A stretch of 56,390 nucleotides of DNA from a virus. Under the pieces are notes generated by a model. It was not told where the DNA came from, searched no databases, and saw only the letters and a list, made by a program, of their open reading frames with translations. Position 1 is the stretch's first letter, and every line of letters starts with the position of its first letter. Below, piece by piece: positions 1 through 8,259 of the stretch. The stretch is from the IMG/VR virus record IMGVR_UViG_3300006736_003202, positions 1 through 56,390 of that record. One strand, written 5' to 3'. The position numbers and the translations under genes were made by a program.

Positions 1-291
1 AATGACAAAATGGTGACATATCAGTTAACATTGTACAAACACTACTTTTGTCAGAAAATGAATGTCGATCCAAAGAACGTTGAGACACACTTCGCACTAC
101 TTAAGAGAACAGCCAAGAAAAACCATGTCGAGTTTTTCAGAGTAACCAGCGGTACAAAAAAAACCGAAAATGCTCTTAAACTTTTGAGAACTGCGTTATA
201 TAATATCCAAAACAAACGATATTTAAAAAATCGGCTGTCTTGTACATCCGGTTATGGTTGCAAATTTTATAAGACAGAACACTGTCCATGA
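1..291 (+). CDS. PD-(D/E)XK nuclease-superfamily protein, C-terminal part (5' partial)
   Basis: The frame is open from base 1, so the Met codon at 10 is probably internal and only the last 96 residues of a longer gene are seen. The segment starts with a QLxxY motif (YQLTLYKHYF), typical of the helix after the catalytic core in RecB-like PD-(D/E)XK nucleases. It ends with a cysteine cluster (CTSGYGCKFYKTEHC) resembling the C-terminal cysteines that hold an Fe-S cluster or zinc in Cas4/AddB-like members. The catalytic D...ExK motif would lie upstream of the window. In large phages such proteins act in recombination or DNA processing. It stops 7 bases before the sugar cluster and is probably not functionally part of it. 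The family assignment rests on motifs only. Confidence 0.6.
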   Translation, partial: NDKMVTYQLTLYKHYFCQKMNVDPKNVETHFALLKRTAKKNHVEFFRVTSGTKKTENALKLLRTALYNIQNKRYLKNRLSCTSGYGCKFYKTEHCP

Positions 292-298
292 GGAATAA

Positions 299-1585
299 AT
301 GAAAAAAATAAAGATTTTAACAATCTCTGACCACCCGCTCAGCCCCAGCGGTGTTGGCACACAAACCAAGTATTTTATTGAAGCGCTCTTACGAACAGGG
401 CGCTATCAGTTTATTTGCTTGGGAGGGGCAATCAAGCACAACGATTATACGCCGCAACGTATCGACCCCTGGGGAGACGATTGGCGTGTCTTTCCGGTGG
501 ATGGCTACGGAACACATGAAATGATTCGTTCTGTCTTATCGAAAGAAAGACCGGATGTTTTGTGGTTTATGACTGACCCACGATTTTATGGATGGTTGTG
601 GGAAATCGAAAACGAAATCCGTGCGAATATTCCGATGGTATATTATCACGTGTGGGACAACTTCCCCGCTCCAGTATTCAACAACGTCTACTATAGATCT
701 AACGATGAGGTAGTGTGCATTTCGAAAGTAACCCACCAAATTCTGCAAGAAGTAGCACCAGATGTATCTTCCTGTTATTTGCCCCATGCGGTTGATCCGG
801 CACATTTCCACCCCTACACGACGGTTGAAGAAAAACTGAAAACACAACAGGTCCGAGATCGAATTTTGGGAGCTTCTTCAGAAAGAGTAGCAAATCCCAA
901 AAAGAAAATTTTCATGTGGAATAATCGAAATGCCCGCCGCAAGCAATCTGGAACACTAATTTGGTGGTTTAAGGAGTTTTTGGATAAGGTGGGGCACGAC
1001 AAGGCCATGCTTTTGATGCATACTGACGCGCGAGATCCACACGGTCAAGATTTACCACATATCATCGAGCATCTCGGTGTGGGCGAAGGCCAAGTTCTTC
1101 TTTCAACAGAAAAAGTAGAGCCCCAACACCTTGCAGCCCTGTATAATGCAGCCGACTTCACTATTAATATATCAGATGCGGAAGGATTCGGTCTTTCTAC
1201 TTTAGAATCTCTGGCTTGCGGAACACCTATTATTGTAAACATGACCGGTGGATTGCAGGAACAAGTGACCGACGGCGAAAATTGGTTTGGATTTGGGATT
1301 GAACCTAGCTCCAAGGCGATTATAGGCTCCCTGCAAGTGCCATATATTTACGAAGATCGTATTTCCAAGGAAGATTTTCATGACACACTGCAACGAGCCT
1401 TACAAATGCGACCAACAGTATATAAAAAGATGAGTAAAAACGGACGATTACATGTCCTTAACAATTATAGTTTTGAATCTTATCAACAAAACTGGATTAA
1501 TCTTATGGACGGTATTGTGGAGAAGCATGGTTCGTGGGAAACTCGTCATAACCATCAGCGTTGGCATTTAATGGAGGTAGCGTGA
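299..1585 (+). CDS. GT4-like glycosyltransferase
   Basis: A 428-residue GT-B-fold glycosyltransferase that would transfer a sugar from a nucleotide donor to an unidentified acceptor in the cytosol. The N-terminus has the glycine-rich acceptor-domain loop (SPSGVGTQTK, about residues 16-25). The donor domain carries the GT4 signature E-x7-E at E295 and E303 within DAEGFGLSTLESLACGTP. The length is normal for the family. The start is ATG at 299, with AGGA at 291-294 overlapping the stop of the upstream nuclease gene. No signal peptide or membrane segment is visible. It is the first gene of the sugar cluster and overlaps the next glycosyltransferase by four bases. Fold and class are clear; the sugar is unknown. 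Confidence 0.88.
   Translation: MKKIKILTISDHPLSPSGVGTQTKYFIEALLRTGRYQFICLGGAIKHNDYTPQRIDPWGDDWRVFPVDGYGTHEMIRSVLSKERPDVLWFMTDPRFYGWLWEIENEIRANIPMVYYHVWDNFPAPVFNNVYYRSNDEVVCISKVTHQILQEVAPDVSSCYLPHAVDPAHFHPYTTVEEKLKTQQVRDRILGASSERVANPKKKIFMWNNRNARRKQSGTLIWWFKEFLDKVGHDKAMLLMHTDARDPHGQDLPHIIEHLGVGEGQVLLSTEKVEPQHLAALYNAADFTINISDAEGFGLSTLESLACGTPIIVNMTGGLQEQVTDGENWFGFGIEPSSKAIIGSLQVPYIYEDRISKEDFHDTLQRALQMRPTVYKKMSKNGRLHVLNNYSFESYQQNWINLMDGIVEKHGSWETRHNHQRWHLMEVA
1573..1577 (+). promoter_or_regulatory. Ribosome binding site that sets a GTG start
   Basis: GGAGG lies four bases before GTG at 1582. This supports GTG over an in-frame TTG at 1561, which would add seven residues and has no such site. Confidence 0.6.
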
Positions 1586-2850
1586 AATATAAACTGTTTT
1601 TTAAAGGGCCGCTATTAACAAGATCTGGATATGGTGAACAGGCTCGTTTTGCGCTCCGGGCACTACGCTCACGCCCCGAGTTATTTGATATTTATATTCA
1701 ACCTCTTAATTGGGGACAGACATCGTGGATTAGTGAAGAATCGGAAGAACGAAGTTGGATTGACGCCACTATCGAAAAGACGCTGGGCTACATTCATGGC
1801 GACGGCCAACCACACTTTGATGTGTCGTTTCAGGTTACAATTCCGAATGAATGGGAAAAGAACGCCAGAGTGAACGTGGGGTATACAGCCGGAATGGAGA
1901 CCACCAGAGTAGCTCACCAGTGGATTGAAAAGGGCAACCTGATGGATCGAATCGTGGTGGTATCTAACCACTCCAAGAAAACGTACGCAGACACAGTATA
2001 TACAGCACACAACGACCAAACAGGAGAAGTGGTAGAACTCAAACTCACTACTCCAATTGATGCCGTCAATTATCCTGTTAAAGATTTTGGAGAGTGCCCG
2101 AAGCTAGATTTGGCTTTGGATTATGACTTTAATTTCTTGGTCATGGCTCAATTTGGCCCACGTAAAAATATTCCAACAACTGTTAAGTGGTTTTTGGAAG
2201 AATTTAGGGACGAGGAAGTTGGACTGGTTCTTAAAACCAACATTGCTAAAAATTGTGTGATGGATCGCCAAAAGTTGTTTAATGATTTAAAGGCTTACGT
2301 AAATAGACCCGGCGTCGAAGAACACAAGTGTAAGGTATATCTTTTGCATGGTGACATGAGCGACTCCGAAATTCATTCATTATTTGAACACCCGAAACTT
2401 TCAGCGCTTCTCACCTTAACTCACGGAGAGGGGTTTGGTCTGCCAGTGTTTGAGGCTGCGTATACCGGCATGCCAGTCGTTGCGCCCGGGTGGTCGGGCC
2501 ACCTGGACTTTTTGGTCGATCCTAAGACCAGAGAAGATCATTTTTATAATGTAGAATATGATATTCAGCCGATCCCCGAGAATGTTGTATGGGAAGGGGT
2601 AATCATAAAGGAATCAATGTGGGCCTATCCACGAGAGCACTCAGCCAAGAAACAAATGAGACGATGTTATACCCACCTTACGTCAGGAGAGGATAATCCC
2701 GGAACAAAATCGGCAAAATTTAATGCAAAGCGCCTGTCGACAGTAATGTCCGAAGAAAACCAATACAGCGCCATGGTGAAAGTGGTGTGTGATGCTTTGG
2801 GGATCGATCCGAACGACTCTCATGAAGAAGAAATTATAGAATTTGAGTAG
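1582..2850 (+). CDS. GT4-like glycosyltransferase
   Basis: A 422-residue GT-B glycosyltransferase and the second of the cluster. The N-terminus has a short G-rich loop (LLTRSGYGEQAR). The donor-binding half carries E-x7-E at E283 and E291 within HGEGFGLPVFEAAYTGMPVV, followed by the APGWSGHLDFL stretch common in GT4 enzymes. The GTG start at 1582 shares bases with the TGA of the upstream gene (GTGA), which suggests translational coupling. The C-terminal tail (about 380-422) is rich in Glu and Asp. No membrane anchor is seen. Donor and acceptor are unknown. It probably works in series with its neighbours on one glycan. Confidence 0.87.
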   Translation: MKYKLFFKGPLLTRSGYGEQARFALRALRSRPELFDIYIQPLNWGQTSWISEESEERSWIDATIEKTLGYIHGDGQPHFDVSFQVTIPNEWEKNARVNVGYTAGMETTRVAHQWIEKGNLMDRIVVVSNHSKKTYADTVYTAHNDQTGEVVELKLTTPIDAVNYPVKDFGECPKLDLALDYDFNFLVMAQFGPRKNIPTTVKWFLEEFRDEEVGLVLKTNIAKNCVMDRQKLFNDLKAYVNRPGVEEHKCKVYLLHGDMSDSEIHSLFEHPKLSALLTLTHGEGFGLPVFEAAYTGMPVVAPGWSGHLDFLVDPKTREDHFYNVEYDIQPIPENVVWEGVIIKESMWAYPREHSAKKQMRRCYTHLTSGEDNPGTKSAKFNAKRLSTVMSEENQYSAMVKVVCDALGIDPNDSHEEEIIEFE

Positions 2851-2852
2851 TT

Positions 2853-4478
2853 ATGAAAAAGATAGTATTTATTGCTGATTTCTTTATCGAAGAAATGGGC
2901 GGCGGCGCCGAGATTTATGATAATATATTGATAAACCTTCTTCTCGAAGACGGTTTTGATGTAATAAAATTTAAAAATACTGATTTAACAGATAAGCACA
3001 TCCATCTCTATAAGAATAGTGGATATCACTTTATTGTTTCTAATTTTACTCTTATGAACGATCTGGTATCGACAACCTTGGTAAACAATCCGGGGTGTTA
3101 TAGCATTATGGAGCACGATCACAAATATGTAAAGACACGCAACCCTTCGGTTTATAAGAATTATATAGCGCCAGCTAGCGATATCGTGAATAGAAAGTTC
3201 TACACCAACGCCAAAAACATATTTGCGCAGTCTAAAATACAAGCGGAGACGATTAGAAAAAACCTGCACATTAACAATGTGGTAAACCTGGGAATGAGTC
3301 TTTGGACGGACGAACAGTTACAAATTATTGAGAACAACATCGACAACCCAAAAGAAGAAAATGCGTCAGTCCTTAACAGCAAGAATCCCACCAAAAACAC
3401 ACATGCTGCAATCGAACACTGCACCCAGAAATCGATTCCCTACACGCTGATTGGTTCGCCTAATTATAAGGAATTTATTCAACAATTATCTTTACATCAA
3501 TCTCATGTGTTTGTTCCACGTGTGCTAGAAAGCTTTAATCGCGTTATATTAGAAGCGAGAATGCTTAATTGTAAAATAATAACCACCAATTTAAATGGTT
3601 GTACTTCTGAAGACTGGTTTCCCAAATATAAAGGAAAAGAACTCATAGAATTTGTGCGTACCCAACGCGCCCGAGTTTTTGAGGATATTAAATCCGCCAT
3701 CTTAGATGGCAAAGAAACCGTTGAGGATATTAACATCGCGGACATCACAGTTATATTAAATGCCTATAGGCGTCCATATAATCTTAAAATGCAAGTTGAG
3801 GCCATTCGCAATCAAACAACACAACCTAAGCAAATTTGGCTCTGGGTTAATGCACATGAAGATAACGCAGGGTTTGATTTTGCAAGTGTGGGAGCAGATC
3901 GTGTTTTCCACAATGACTATAATTGGAAATTTTACGGCCGTTTCGCGGCATGCCTATTGGCGGATACCGAACACATTGCAATTTTTGACGATGATACCAT
4001 CCCAGGCAAAAAGTGGTTTGAAAACTGTCTGGAGACAATGAAAACTCACGAAGGTATTCTGGGAAGTGCTGGAATCATTCTTAAAAGTCCGCAGTATATG
4101 AATCATGATCGCTGCGGATGGCCATCTCAAAATGCTGAAACCACCGAAGTTGATTTGGTTGGCCACGCGTGGTTCTTTAAACGCCAATGGTTGCGCTATT
4201 TATGGCAAGAAAAGCCTGTAACGTGGGACAACGGAGAGGACATTCAGTTTGCTTTTATGGCCAAAATTCATGGAAATGTTCCAACTTATTGTCCGCCCCA
4301 TCCGCCTCATGATCGCGAGATGCATGGTTCTATCTTGGGTAATGAACTCGGAATCGACGACAAGGCGACGTCTACCAATTCGGCTGTTTCGCATGCTCAA
4401 TTTTTCTCTGAACGAGATGGGTGTGTTGAGGCTGGATTATCTAAAGGATGGCAAACAGTAAAGGAGATTAAGTTATGA
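2853..4478 (+). CDS. Two-domain glycosyltransferase (GT-B half plus GT2/GT-A half)
   Basis: This 541-residue protein appears to fuse two unrelated glycosyltransferase folds. Residues 1 to about 285 look like a compact GT4-type GT-B domain, with a glycine-rich loop near residue 12 (EEMGGGAEIYDN) and an E-x7-E at E226 and E234 (VLESFNRVILEAR). From about residue 290 a GT2/GT-A domain begins (ADITVILNAYRRPYNL), and a metal/donor-binding DDD lies at residues 379-381 (AIFDDDTIPG). A Trp/Asp/Glu segment (WDNGEDIQFAFM) further on resembles the GT-A acceptor/base region. The GT-B half is short for GT4 and may have partly lost its acceptor domain. It may add two sugars in succession. It starts two bases after the previous stop. 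Confidence 0.78.
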   Translation: MKKIVFIADFFIEEMGGGAEIYDNILINLLLEDGFDVIKFKNTDLTDKHIHLYKNSGYHFIVSNFTLMNDLVSTTLVNNPGCYSIMEHDHKYVKTRNPSVYKNYIAPASDIVNRKFYTNAKNIFAQSKIQAETIRKNLHINNVVNLGMSLWTDEQLQIIENNIDNPKEENASVLNSKNPTKNTHAAIEHCTQKSIPYTLIGSPNYKEFIQQLSLHQSHVFVPRVLESFNRVILEARMLNCKIITTNLNGCTSEDWFPKYKGKELIEFVRTQRARVFEDIKSAILDGKETVEDINIADITVILNAYRRPYNLKMQVEAIRNQTTQPKQIWLWVNAHEDNAGFDFASVGADRVFHNDYNWKFYGRFAACLLADTEHIAIFDDDTIPGKKWFENCLETMKTHEGILGSAGIILKSPQYMNHDRCGWPSQNAETTEVDLVGHAWFFKRQWLRYLWQEKPVTWDNGEDIQFAFMAKIHGNVPTYCPPHPPHDREMHGSILGNELGIDDKATSTNSAVSHAQFFSERDGCVEAGLSKGWQTVKEIKL

Positions 4479-5464
4479 TGTTGATATGTTTCGGTACACG
4501 CCCGGAGTATGTTAAAATTAAACCAGTAATAGCGGCCATCGAAGGTCATATTCCATATAAACTATTATTTACAGGCCAACATACTGATTTATTGGCGAAG
4601 ATCGATGAGCCGGTAGAACGCCTCACGATTAAGCCGGGCGACAATCGACTGGATTCCATAGTTGAATCCCTGATGAACACACAACCAGATATTTTCACTG
4701 ATATTAACTCTGTTCTTGTGCAAGGAGATACTACTTCGGTGTTTGCAATTGCGCTGGGAGCGTTTCATCGAGGTATCAAGATCGTTCACTTGGAAGCAGG
4801 CTTGCGCACTTACAATAAGTTTCACCCGTATCCTGAAGAGTTTAATCGCCGAGCCGTCTCTTGTATGGCGGATATTCATCTTTGCCCAACTGATGACGCT
4901 GCAGCCAACCTTAAGCGAGAACAAACAGACGGCAAGACATTCGTAGTAGGCAACACGGTTTTAGATCATCTTGTAAACACCTCTACCAGCTATAGCTCTG
5001 ATATCGTGGTTACCTTACATCGCCGTGAAAATCATTCAATGATGCATTCGTGGTTTTTAGCCATCGACGAAATAGCTGCCCAATATTCAGACTATAATTT
5101 TATATTGCCCATTCATCCCAATCCTAACGTCAAGAAACACCAACATCTTTTGAAGCATGTAAAAGTGATAGAGCCGCTGCCACATAATGAGTTTATTAAG
5201 CTGCTCGCCAATGCAAGATTGATCATTACAGATTCAGGCGGACTTCAAGAAGAATCCTCTTTCTTAAGAAAGAAGTGCATCGTATGTCGAGAATTCACAG
5301 AGAGAGTAGAAGGAATGGGGACATTTTCCTTTACGGCGACGCCAGATACTTTGTGGGATACATTTGAATTTCTGATTAATGATTATGTTCCCGTTGGGGA
5401 GTGTCCCTATGGCGACGGACGCTCCGCGAATAAGATCAGGAATATTTTAGTTGCGGAGTTGTAA
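4475..5464 (+). CDS. wecB: UDP-N-acetylglucosamine 2-epimerase (non-hydrolysing)
   Basis: A WecB/MnaA-family enzyme that interconverts UDP-GlcNAc and UDP-ManNAc in the cytosol. The family hallmarks are all present: GTRPEYVKIKP (7-17), TGQH (33-36), VQGDTTSV with D85, HLEAGLRT with E107, YPEEFNRR with E121/E122, TLHRREN with H182, and TDSGGLQEE (252-260). These correspond to the catalytic Asp, Glu, Glu and His of Escherichia coli WecB. At 329 residues it is about 40 shorter than typical WecB, but no core motif is lost. The start is one of two adjacent ATG codons (4475 or 4478) overlapping the upstream stop. It suggests ManNAc or a derivative in the phage glycan. Confidence 0.92.
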   Translation: MMLICFGTRPEYVKIKPVIAAIEGHIPYKLLFTGQHTDLLAKIDEPVERLTIKPGDNRLDSIVESLMNTQPDIFTDINSVLVQGDTTSVFAIALGAFHRGIKIVHLEAGLRTYNKFHPYPEEFNRRAVSCMADIHLCPTDDAAANLKREQTDGKTFVVGNTVLDHLVNTSTSYSSDIVVTLHRRENHSMMHSWFLAIDEIAAQYSDYNFILPIHPNPNVKKHQHLLKHVKVIEPLPHNEFIKLLANARLIITDSGGLQEESSFLRKKCIVCREFTERVEGMGTFSFTATPDTLWDTFEFLINDYVPVGECPYGDGRSANKIRNILVAEL

Positions 5465-6261
5465 TGAAAGATTTTACATCCGCTTTCGACAGTCTTCTAT
5501 CTAAAATTAAATCTAAAGAGAACTTTGCCTTTAGCAGGTTCTCAGATGGTGAATTGTTTATCATGCAGAACAAAACCGTGATTTTAGCCAAAGATCATTA
5601 TATCACAGGTGATATTAAGGGACGCAACATTTATACTGAAGAAGAACAAAAGGAATTCCTCCCGGAACGAGATCAATTTTATAGGGAGAAGCTTATTGAA
5701 GCATACCAACATGTTCAATCCAATTATTTCAAGGGAATATGTACCGGCACAGACCCTCATGTAGGAGATGAAAATTTTGCCTATATGATTGATTTACATG
5801 GGGGCGATCATGAAACTTTGACTTTTTCAAATCTTTTAATTAATGCGAACTACCGACGTTTTGTAGAAGAACTACTTCCCCTCTTATCTAAACGACATAT
5901 CATATATGTCGTTAATAAACTGGCCGATGTATCCAGGCTACCTTTTGAAATAAAGAAGACGTTTGAAATAGGCTCAAACTGTATGATTAATGATTATAAT
6001 GTTGTGAACGAAATTAAAGAGTATATTGACACCAACGATATCCGTGATTATGTTATTCTTTGCTCGGCAGCTAGTTTGAGCAATTATGTAATTTATGAAA
6101 ATTTCAAAGAAAACCCAAATAACACATTTTTAGATATTGGTAGTTGCTTGAACCCGCTGCTGGGATTAGAAGGGTGGAAATACACCCGCGGGTATTTAAC
6201 ACATTATTGGTTAAATAGCAAAAGCCCATTTGGAACACAGGTAGACACATGGCAGAATTAA
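5464..6261 (+). CDS. GT-D-fold (DUF1792-like) glycosyltransferase
   Basis: A 265-residue protein with an N-terminal R-F-S-D-G-E segment (residues 25-30). This matches the R-x-G-D-G-E pattern of DUF1792/GT-D enzymes, in which the D-x-E motif (here D28-G29-E30) coordinates the metal and nucleotide sugar. Further GT-D-like features are a central ICTGTDPHVGDE segment and a C-terminal FLDIGSCLNPLLG segment. No membrane segment is seen. It starts in a TAATG overlap with the epimerase gene, so the two are probably translationally coupled. GT-D enzymes are known for extending glycans on bacterial surface adhesins, which would suit a protein acceptor, but the acceptor here is unknown. Confidence 0.68.
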   Translation: MKDFTSAFDSLLSKIKSKENFAFSRFSDGELFIMQNKTVILAKDHYITGDIKGRNIYTEEEQKEFLPERDQFYREKLIEAYQHVQSNYFKGICTGTDPHVGDENFAYMIDLHGGDHETLTFSNLLINANYRRFVEELLPLLSKRHIIYVVNKLADVSRLPFEIKKTFEIGSNCMINDYNVVNEIKEYIDTNDIRDYVILCSAASLSNYVIYENFKENPNNTFLDIGSCLNPLLGLEGWKYTRGYLTHYWLNSKSPFGTQVDTWQN

Positions 6262-6647
6262 GATTGGTACAAAATAATCCCCAATACTGGGAATTTATTA
6301 GAGAATTACGCAACATGGACAATGTGCGCCAGGGATTCATTCAACAAGAAGAAATAGATGAGATTTCTCATGCCACTTACATGCTACAATATAATAATAA
6401 TTTTTGGATTTGTCTTGACAATCAAAAGCCCGTAGGGTATGTTGGGGTAATAGATAACGATATTCGCGTTGCAACTCATCCTGATGCGCAAGGCAAAGGG
6501 GCGGGCTCGTTTATGATTAATGAAGTGATGAAGCTAAATCCGTTTGCTTATGCGAAAGTAAAGCTCGAAAACGAAGCAAGTATTAAATTATTTGAAAGAT
6601 GCGGATTTAAGAAGAAATATTATCTGATGGAGAAAGAAGATGCATAA
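6249..6647 (+). CDS. GNAT-family N-acetyltransferase
   Basis: A 132-residue acetyl-CoA-dependent acetyltransferase. Motif A of the GNAT fold is visible: strand VGYVGVIDNDIRVATHP followed by the pyrophosphate loop Q81-G-K-G84-A-G86. The C-terminal part (AKVKLENEASIKLFERCGF) is the standard motif B helix, where a residue side chain is replaced in the acyl-CoA channel. In a sugar cluster it would most simply acetylate an amino sugar made by the DegT aminotransferase downstream. It overlaps the previous gene by 13 bases and the next by 8. A decayed second copy of its 3' end lies at 7356-7478. Substrate specificity is inferred from context only. Confidence 0.85.
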   Translation: MAELRLVQNNPQYWEFIRELRNMDNVRQGFIQQEEIDEISHATYMLQYNNNFWICLDNQKPVGYVGVIDNDIRVATHPDAQGKGAGSFMINEVMKLNPFAYAKVKLENEASIKLFERCGFKKKYYLMEKEDA

Positions 6648-7359
6648 TCTAGTATCAGAATCAAATGTTTTAGACTGGATTAATGAAAGCGCCAAGGAGT
6701 GTCGTTCCTCTTATCCTATGTTGCAGCAGAAATTGCCTGTTGCAATAGATATTGGTGCTAATGTGGGGGGTTTTTGTATTAATGCACACCCTCATTTTGA
6801 CAAGATATATGCATTTGAGCCATGCTCTTCCAATTATGATATTTTGTTACGAGTGAAAGAAAAATTAAAGATGAATAATGTAGAAATTTTTAATATGGCT
6901 GTTACTGGAAAAAGCAATGAAACACGCACGCTAAAAATACATCAAAATAATCACTCAAAAGATATAAGTTGCGCTGATTTTGATAATGAAGAATTTAAAT
7001 TTGGTAATTTAGGCGAAACATGCACAACTATCTCTTTGTCGGATCTTATGGCCAGCCTGCAAATAAAAAGAATAAATTACCTAAAGCTAGATTGCGAGGG
7101 CAGCGAGTATGAAATACTAGAAAATTTCCATGAACATCATAGAATTAGTATTATTGCAATGGAGCTTCATGGGTTCTACGGCCCAGATCGTAAGCGAGAT
7201 TTATTGCTTTTTTTGAATAAATTTTATCATATTTTACCCTTAGTTAAAAAACAAAAAATACAATTGGAAAATATAAAAAAACAGGCTATGAACGATTTTA
7301 AATTATTACACGGAAAAAACAACTTTTTTTGTTTAAATAGAGAGGCAATTGCCACGTGA
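6640..7359 (+). CDS. FkbM-family methyltransferase (copy 1)
   Basis: A 239-residue SAM-dependent methyltransferase of the FkbM type, usually an O-methyltransferase acting on sugars or polyketides. The SAM-binding motif I is D37-I-G-A-N-V-G43, motif II is YAFEPCSSN, and the FkbM signature YLKLDCEGSEYEIL lies near residues 145-160, followed by IIAMELHG. The C-terminal 40 residues are lysine- and asparagine-rich and the gene is more AT-rich than its neighbours, which hints at a separate origin. It overlaps the GNAT gene by eight bases. It is one of five FkbM-type genes in this cluster and probably O-methylates one sugar position. Confidence 0.86.
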   Translation: MHNLVSESNVLDWINESAKECRSSYPMLQQKLPVAIDIGANVGGFCINAHPHFDKIYAFEPCSSNYDILLRVKEKLKMNNVEIFNMAVTGKSNETRTLKIHQNNHSKDISCADFDNEEFKFGNLGETCTTISLSDLMASLQIKRINYLKLDCEGSEYEILENFHEHHRISIIAMELHGFYGPDRKRDLLLFLNKFYHILPLVKKQKIQLENIKKQAMNDFKLLHGKNNFFCLNREAIAT

Positions 7360-7478
7360 GACACAACCCAAATGCTGTTGCAAAAGTTAAATTAGATAAT
7401 GAAGCCAGCCTTAAGCTTTTTGAAAAATGCGGATTTGAAAAGAGATATTATTTGTTGGAGAAATCGGATGCCGGATAA
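7356..7478 (+). pseudogene. Decayed 3' fragment of a second GNAT acetyltransferase gene
   Basis: Reading from GTG at 7356 to TAA at 7476-7478 gives about 40 residues that match the last 37 residues of the intact GNAT gene at 6249-6647. NPNAVAKVKLDNEASLKLF corresponds to NPFAYAKVKLENEASIKLF, and the remnant continues through a matching CGF...KRYYLLEK. The rest of the gene, including the acetyl-CoA loop, is absent. Third codon positions differ widely from the intact gene, so it is not a fresh duplication. The fragment sits in the same position relative to the next FkbM gene as the intact GNAT does to the first FkbM gene, marking a duplicated or recombined GNAT-FkbM module. It supplies the ribosome site for the next gene. 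Confidence 0.8.
7457..7460 (+). promoter_or_regulatory. Ribosome binding site deciding the FkbM copy 2 start
   Basis: GGAG ends seven bases before ATG 7468. It lies inside the GNAT remnant at the same relative place as the GGAG before the first FkbM gene. This supports 7468 over an upstream in-frame ATG at 7399. Confidence 0.55.
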
Positions 7479-8259
7479 GACTATAACTTTTGATGAAATA
7501 ATTCAAACCCCCACAGCTATGGACAACTATCGTTCCAAAATGGAAAAAGAAACAGAAAACTCATACCCTTCAGTAGAAACTCTTCAAATAGTTGCGCCAG
7601 ATTTTACACCACGAATTGCTGTTGATTTTGGCGCCAACATAGGTACGTTTTGCAAACAGGCACTCAGCAAATTCACAGAAGTACATGCCTTTGAGCCATC
7701 TACTCGACTATGTGATTTGATAACTAAAAATATAGGCACAAACAATAACCTGCACACTTATCGATTAGCGGCAGAAACACATTCAGGTCGAATTATGAAT
7801 TTATATGCCGCATCCAATGGCCACCCCGGAGACAGTAGCCTATATTCAGCAGAGCAGGATTCTCAATATGAAACTTGTATGACAGTTGCAATGGAAGATG
7901 TGTTCAAATTAATTCGCACAGACTATGTCGATTATATGAAAATTGATATTGAGGGTGCGGAATATCCTTTTTTAATGAATAAGGATTTATCGCACATTGG
8001 GATCATCGCCATGGAGGTGCATGGAGGAATGTATACAGATACACAATACACAGATCTGTTGGAGCATATATTCAAATATATGCATATGTGGAGAATGCAT
8101 AAAGGAGATGCGGTATTAACGTGTGTTAATAGAAAATATCGTATTCAATATGCGCCTCTCTTTCTTGATCAAAGAGGGGGAGCGCAAGTACCGCGTGCAA
8201 TGGAACAATATATCGGAAAAGGACAATGGGAAGAAGACACAATCCATATAAAATCGTAA
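7468..8259 (+). CDS. FkbM-family methyltransferase (copy 2)
   Basis: A 263-residue SAM-dependent methyltransferase. Motif I is DFGANIG at residues 53-59, motif II is HAFEPSTRL, and the FkbM signature is YMKIDIEGAEYPFL, followed by IIAMEVHG as in copy 1. I chose ATG 7468, with GGAG at 7457-7460. The longer frame from 7399 would translate bases that in another frame are the GNAT remnant and gives no family-like sequence. The stretch 7945-7989 is nearly identical in DNA to 16704-16748 in the fifth FkbM gene, so those two are paralogues. It probably O-methylates a sugar of the phage glycan. Confidence 0.85.
   Translation: MPDKTITFDEIIQTPTAMDNYRSKMEKETENSYPSVETLQIVAPDFTPRIAVDFGANIGTFCKQALSKFTEVHAFEPSTRLCDLITKNIGTNNNLHTYRLAAETHSGRIMNLYAASNGHPGDSSLYSAEQDSQYETCMTVAMEDVFKLIRTDYVDYMKIDIEGAEYPFLMNKDLSHIGIIAMEVHGGMYTDTQYTDLLEHIFKYMHMWRMHKGDAVLTCVNRKYRIQYAPLFLDQRGGAQVPRAMEQYIGKGQWEEDTIHIKS

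Noticed and set aside
7399-7467. N-terminal extension of the second FkbM gene from ATG 7399
   Set aside because: These bases encode the GNAT remnant in another frame, the extension has no family-like sequence, and ATG 7468 has a proper ribosome site.
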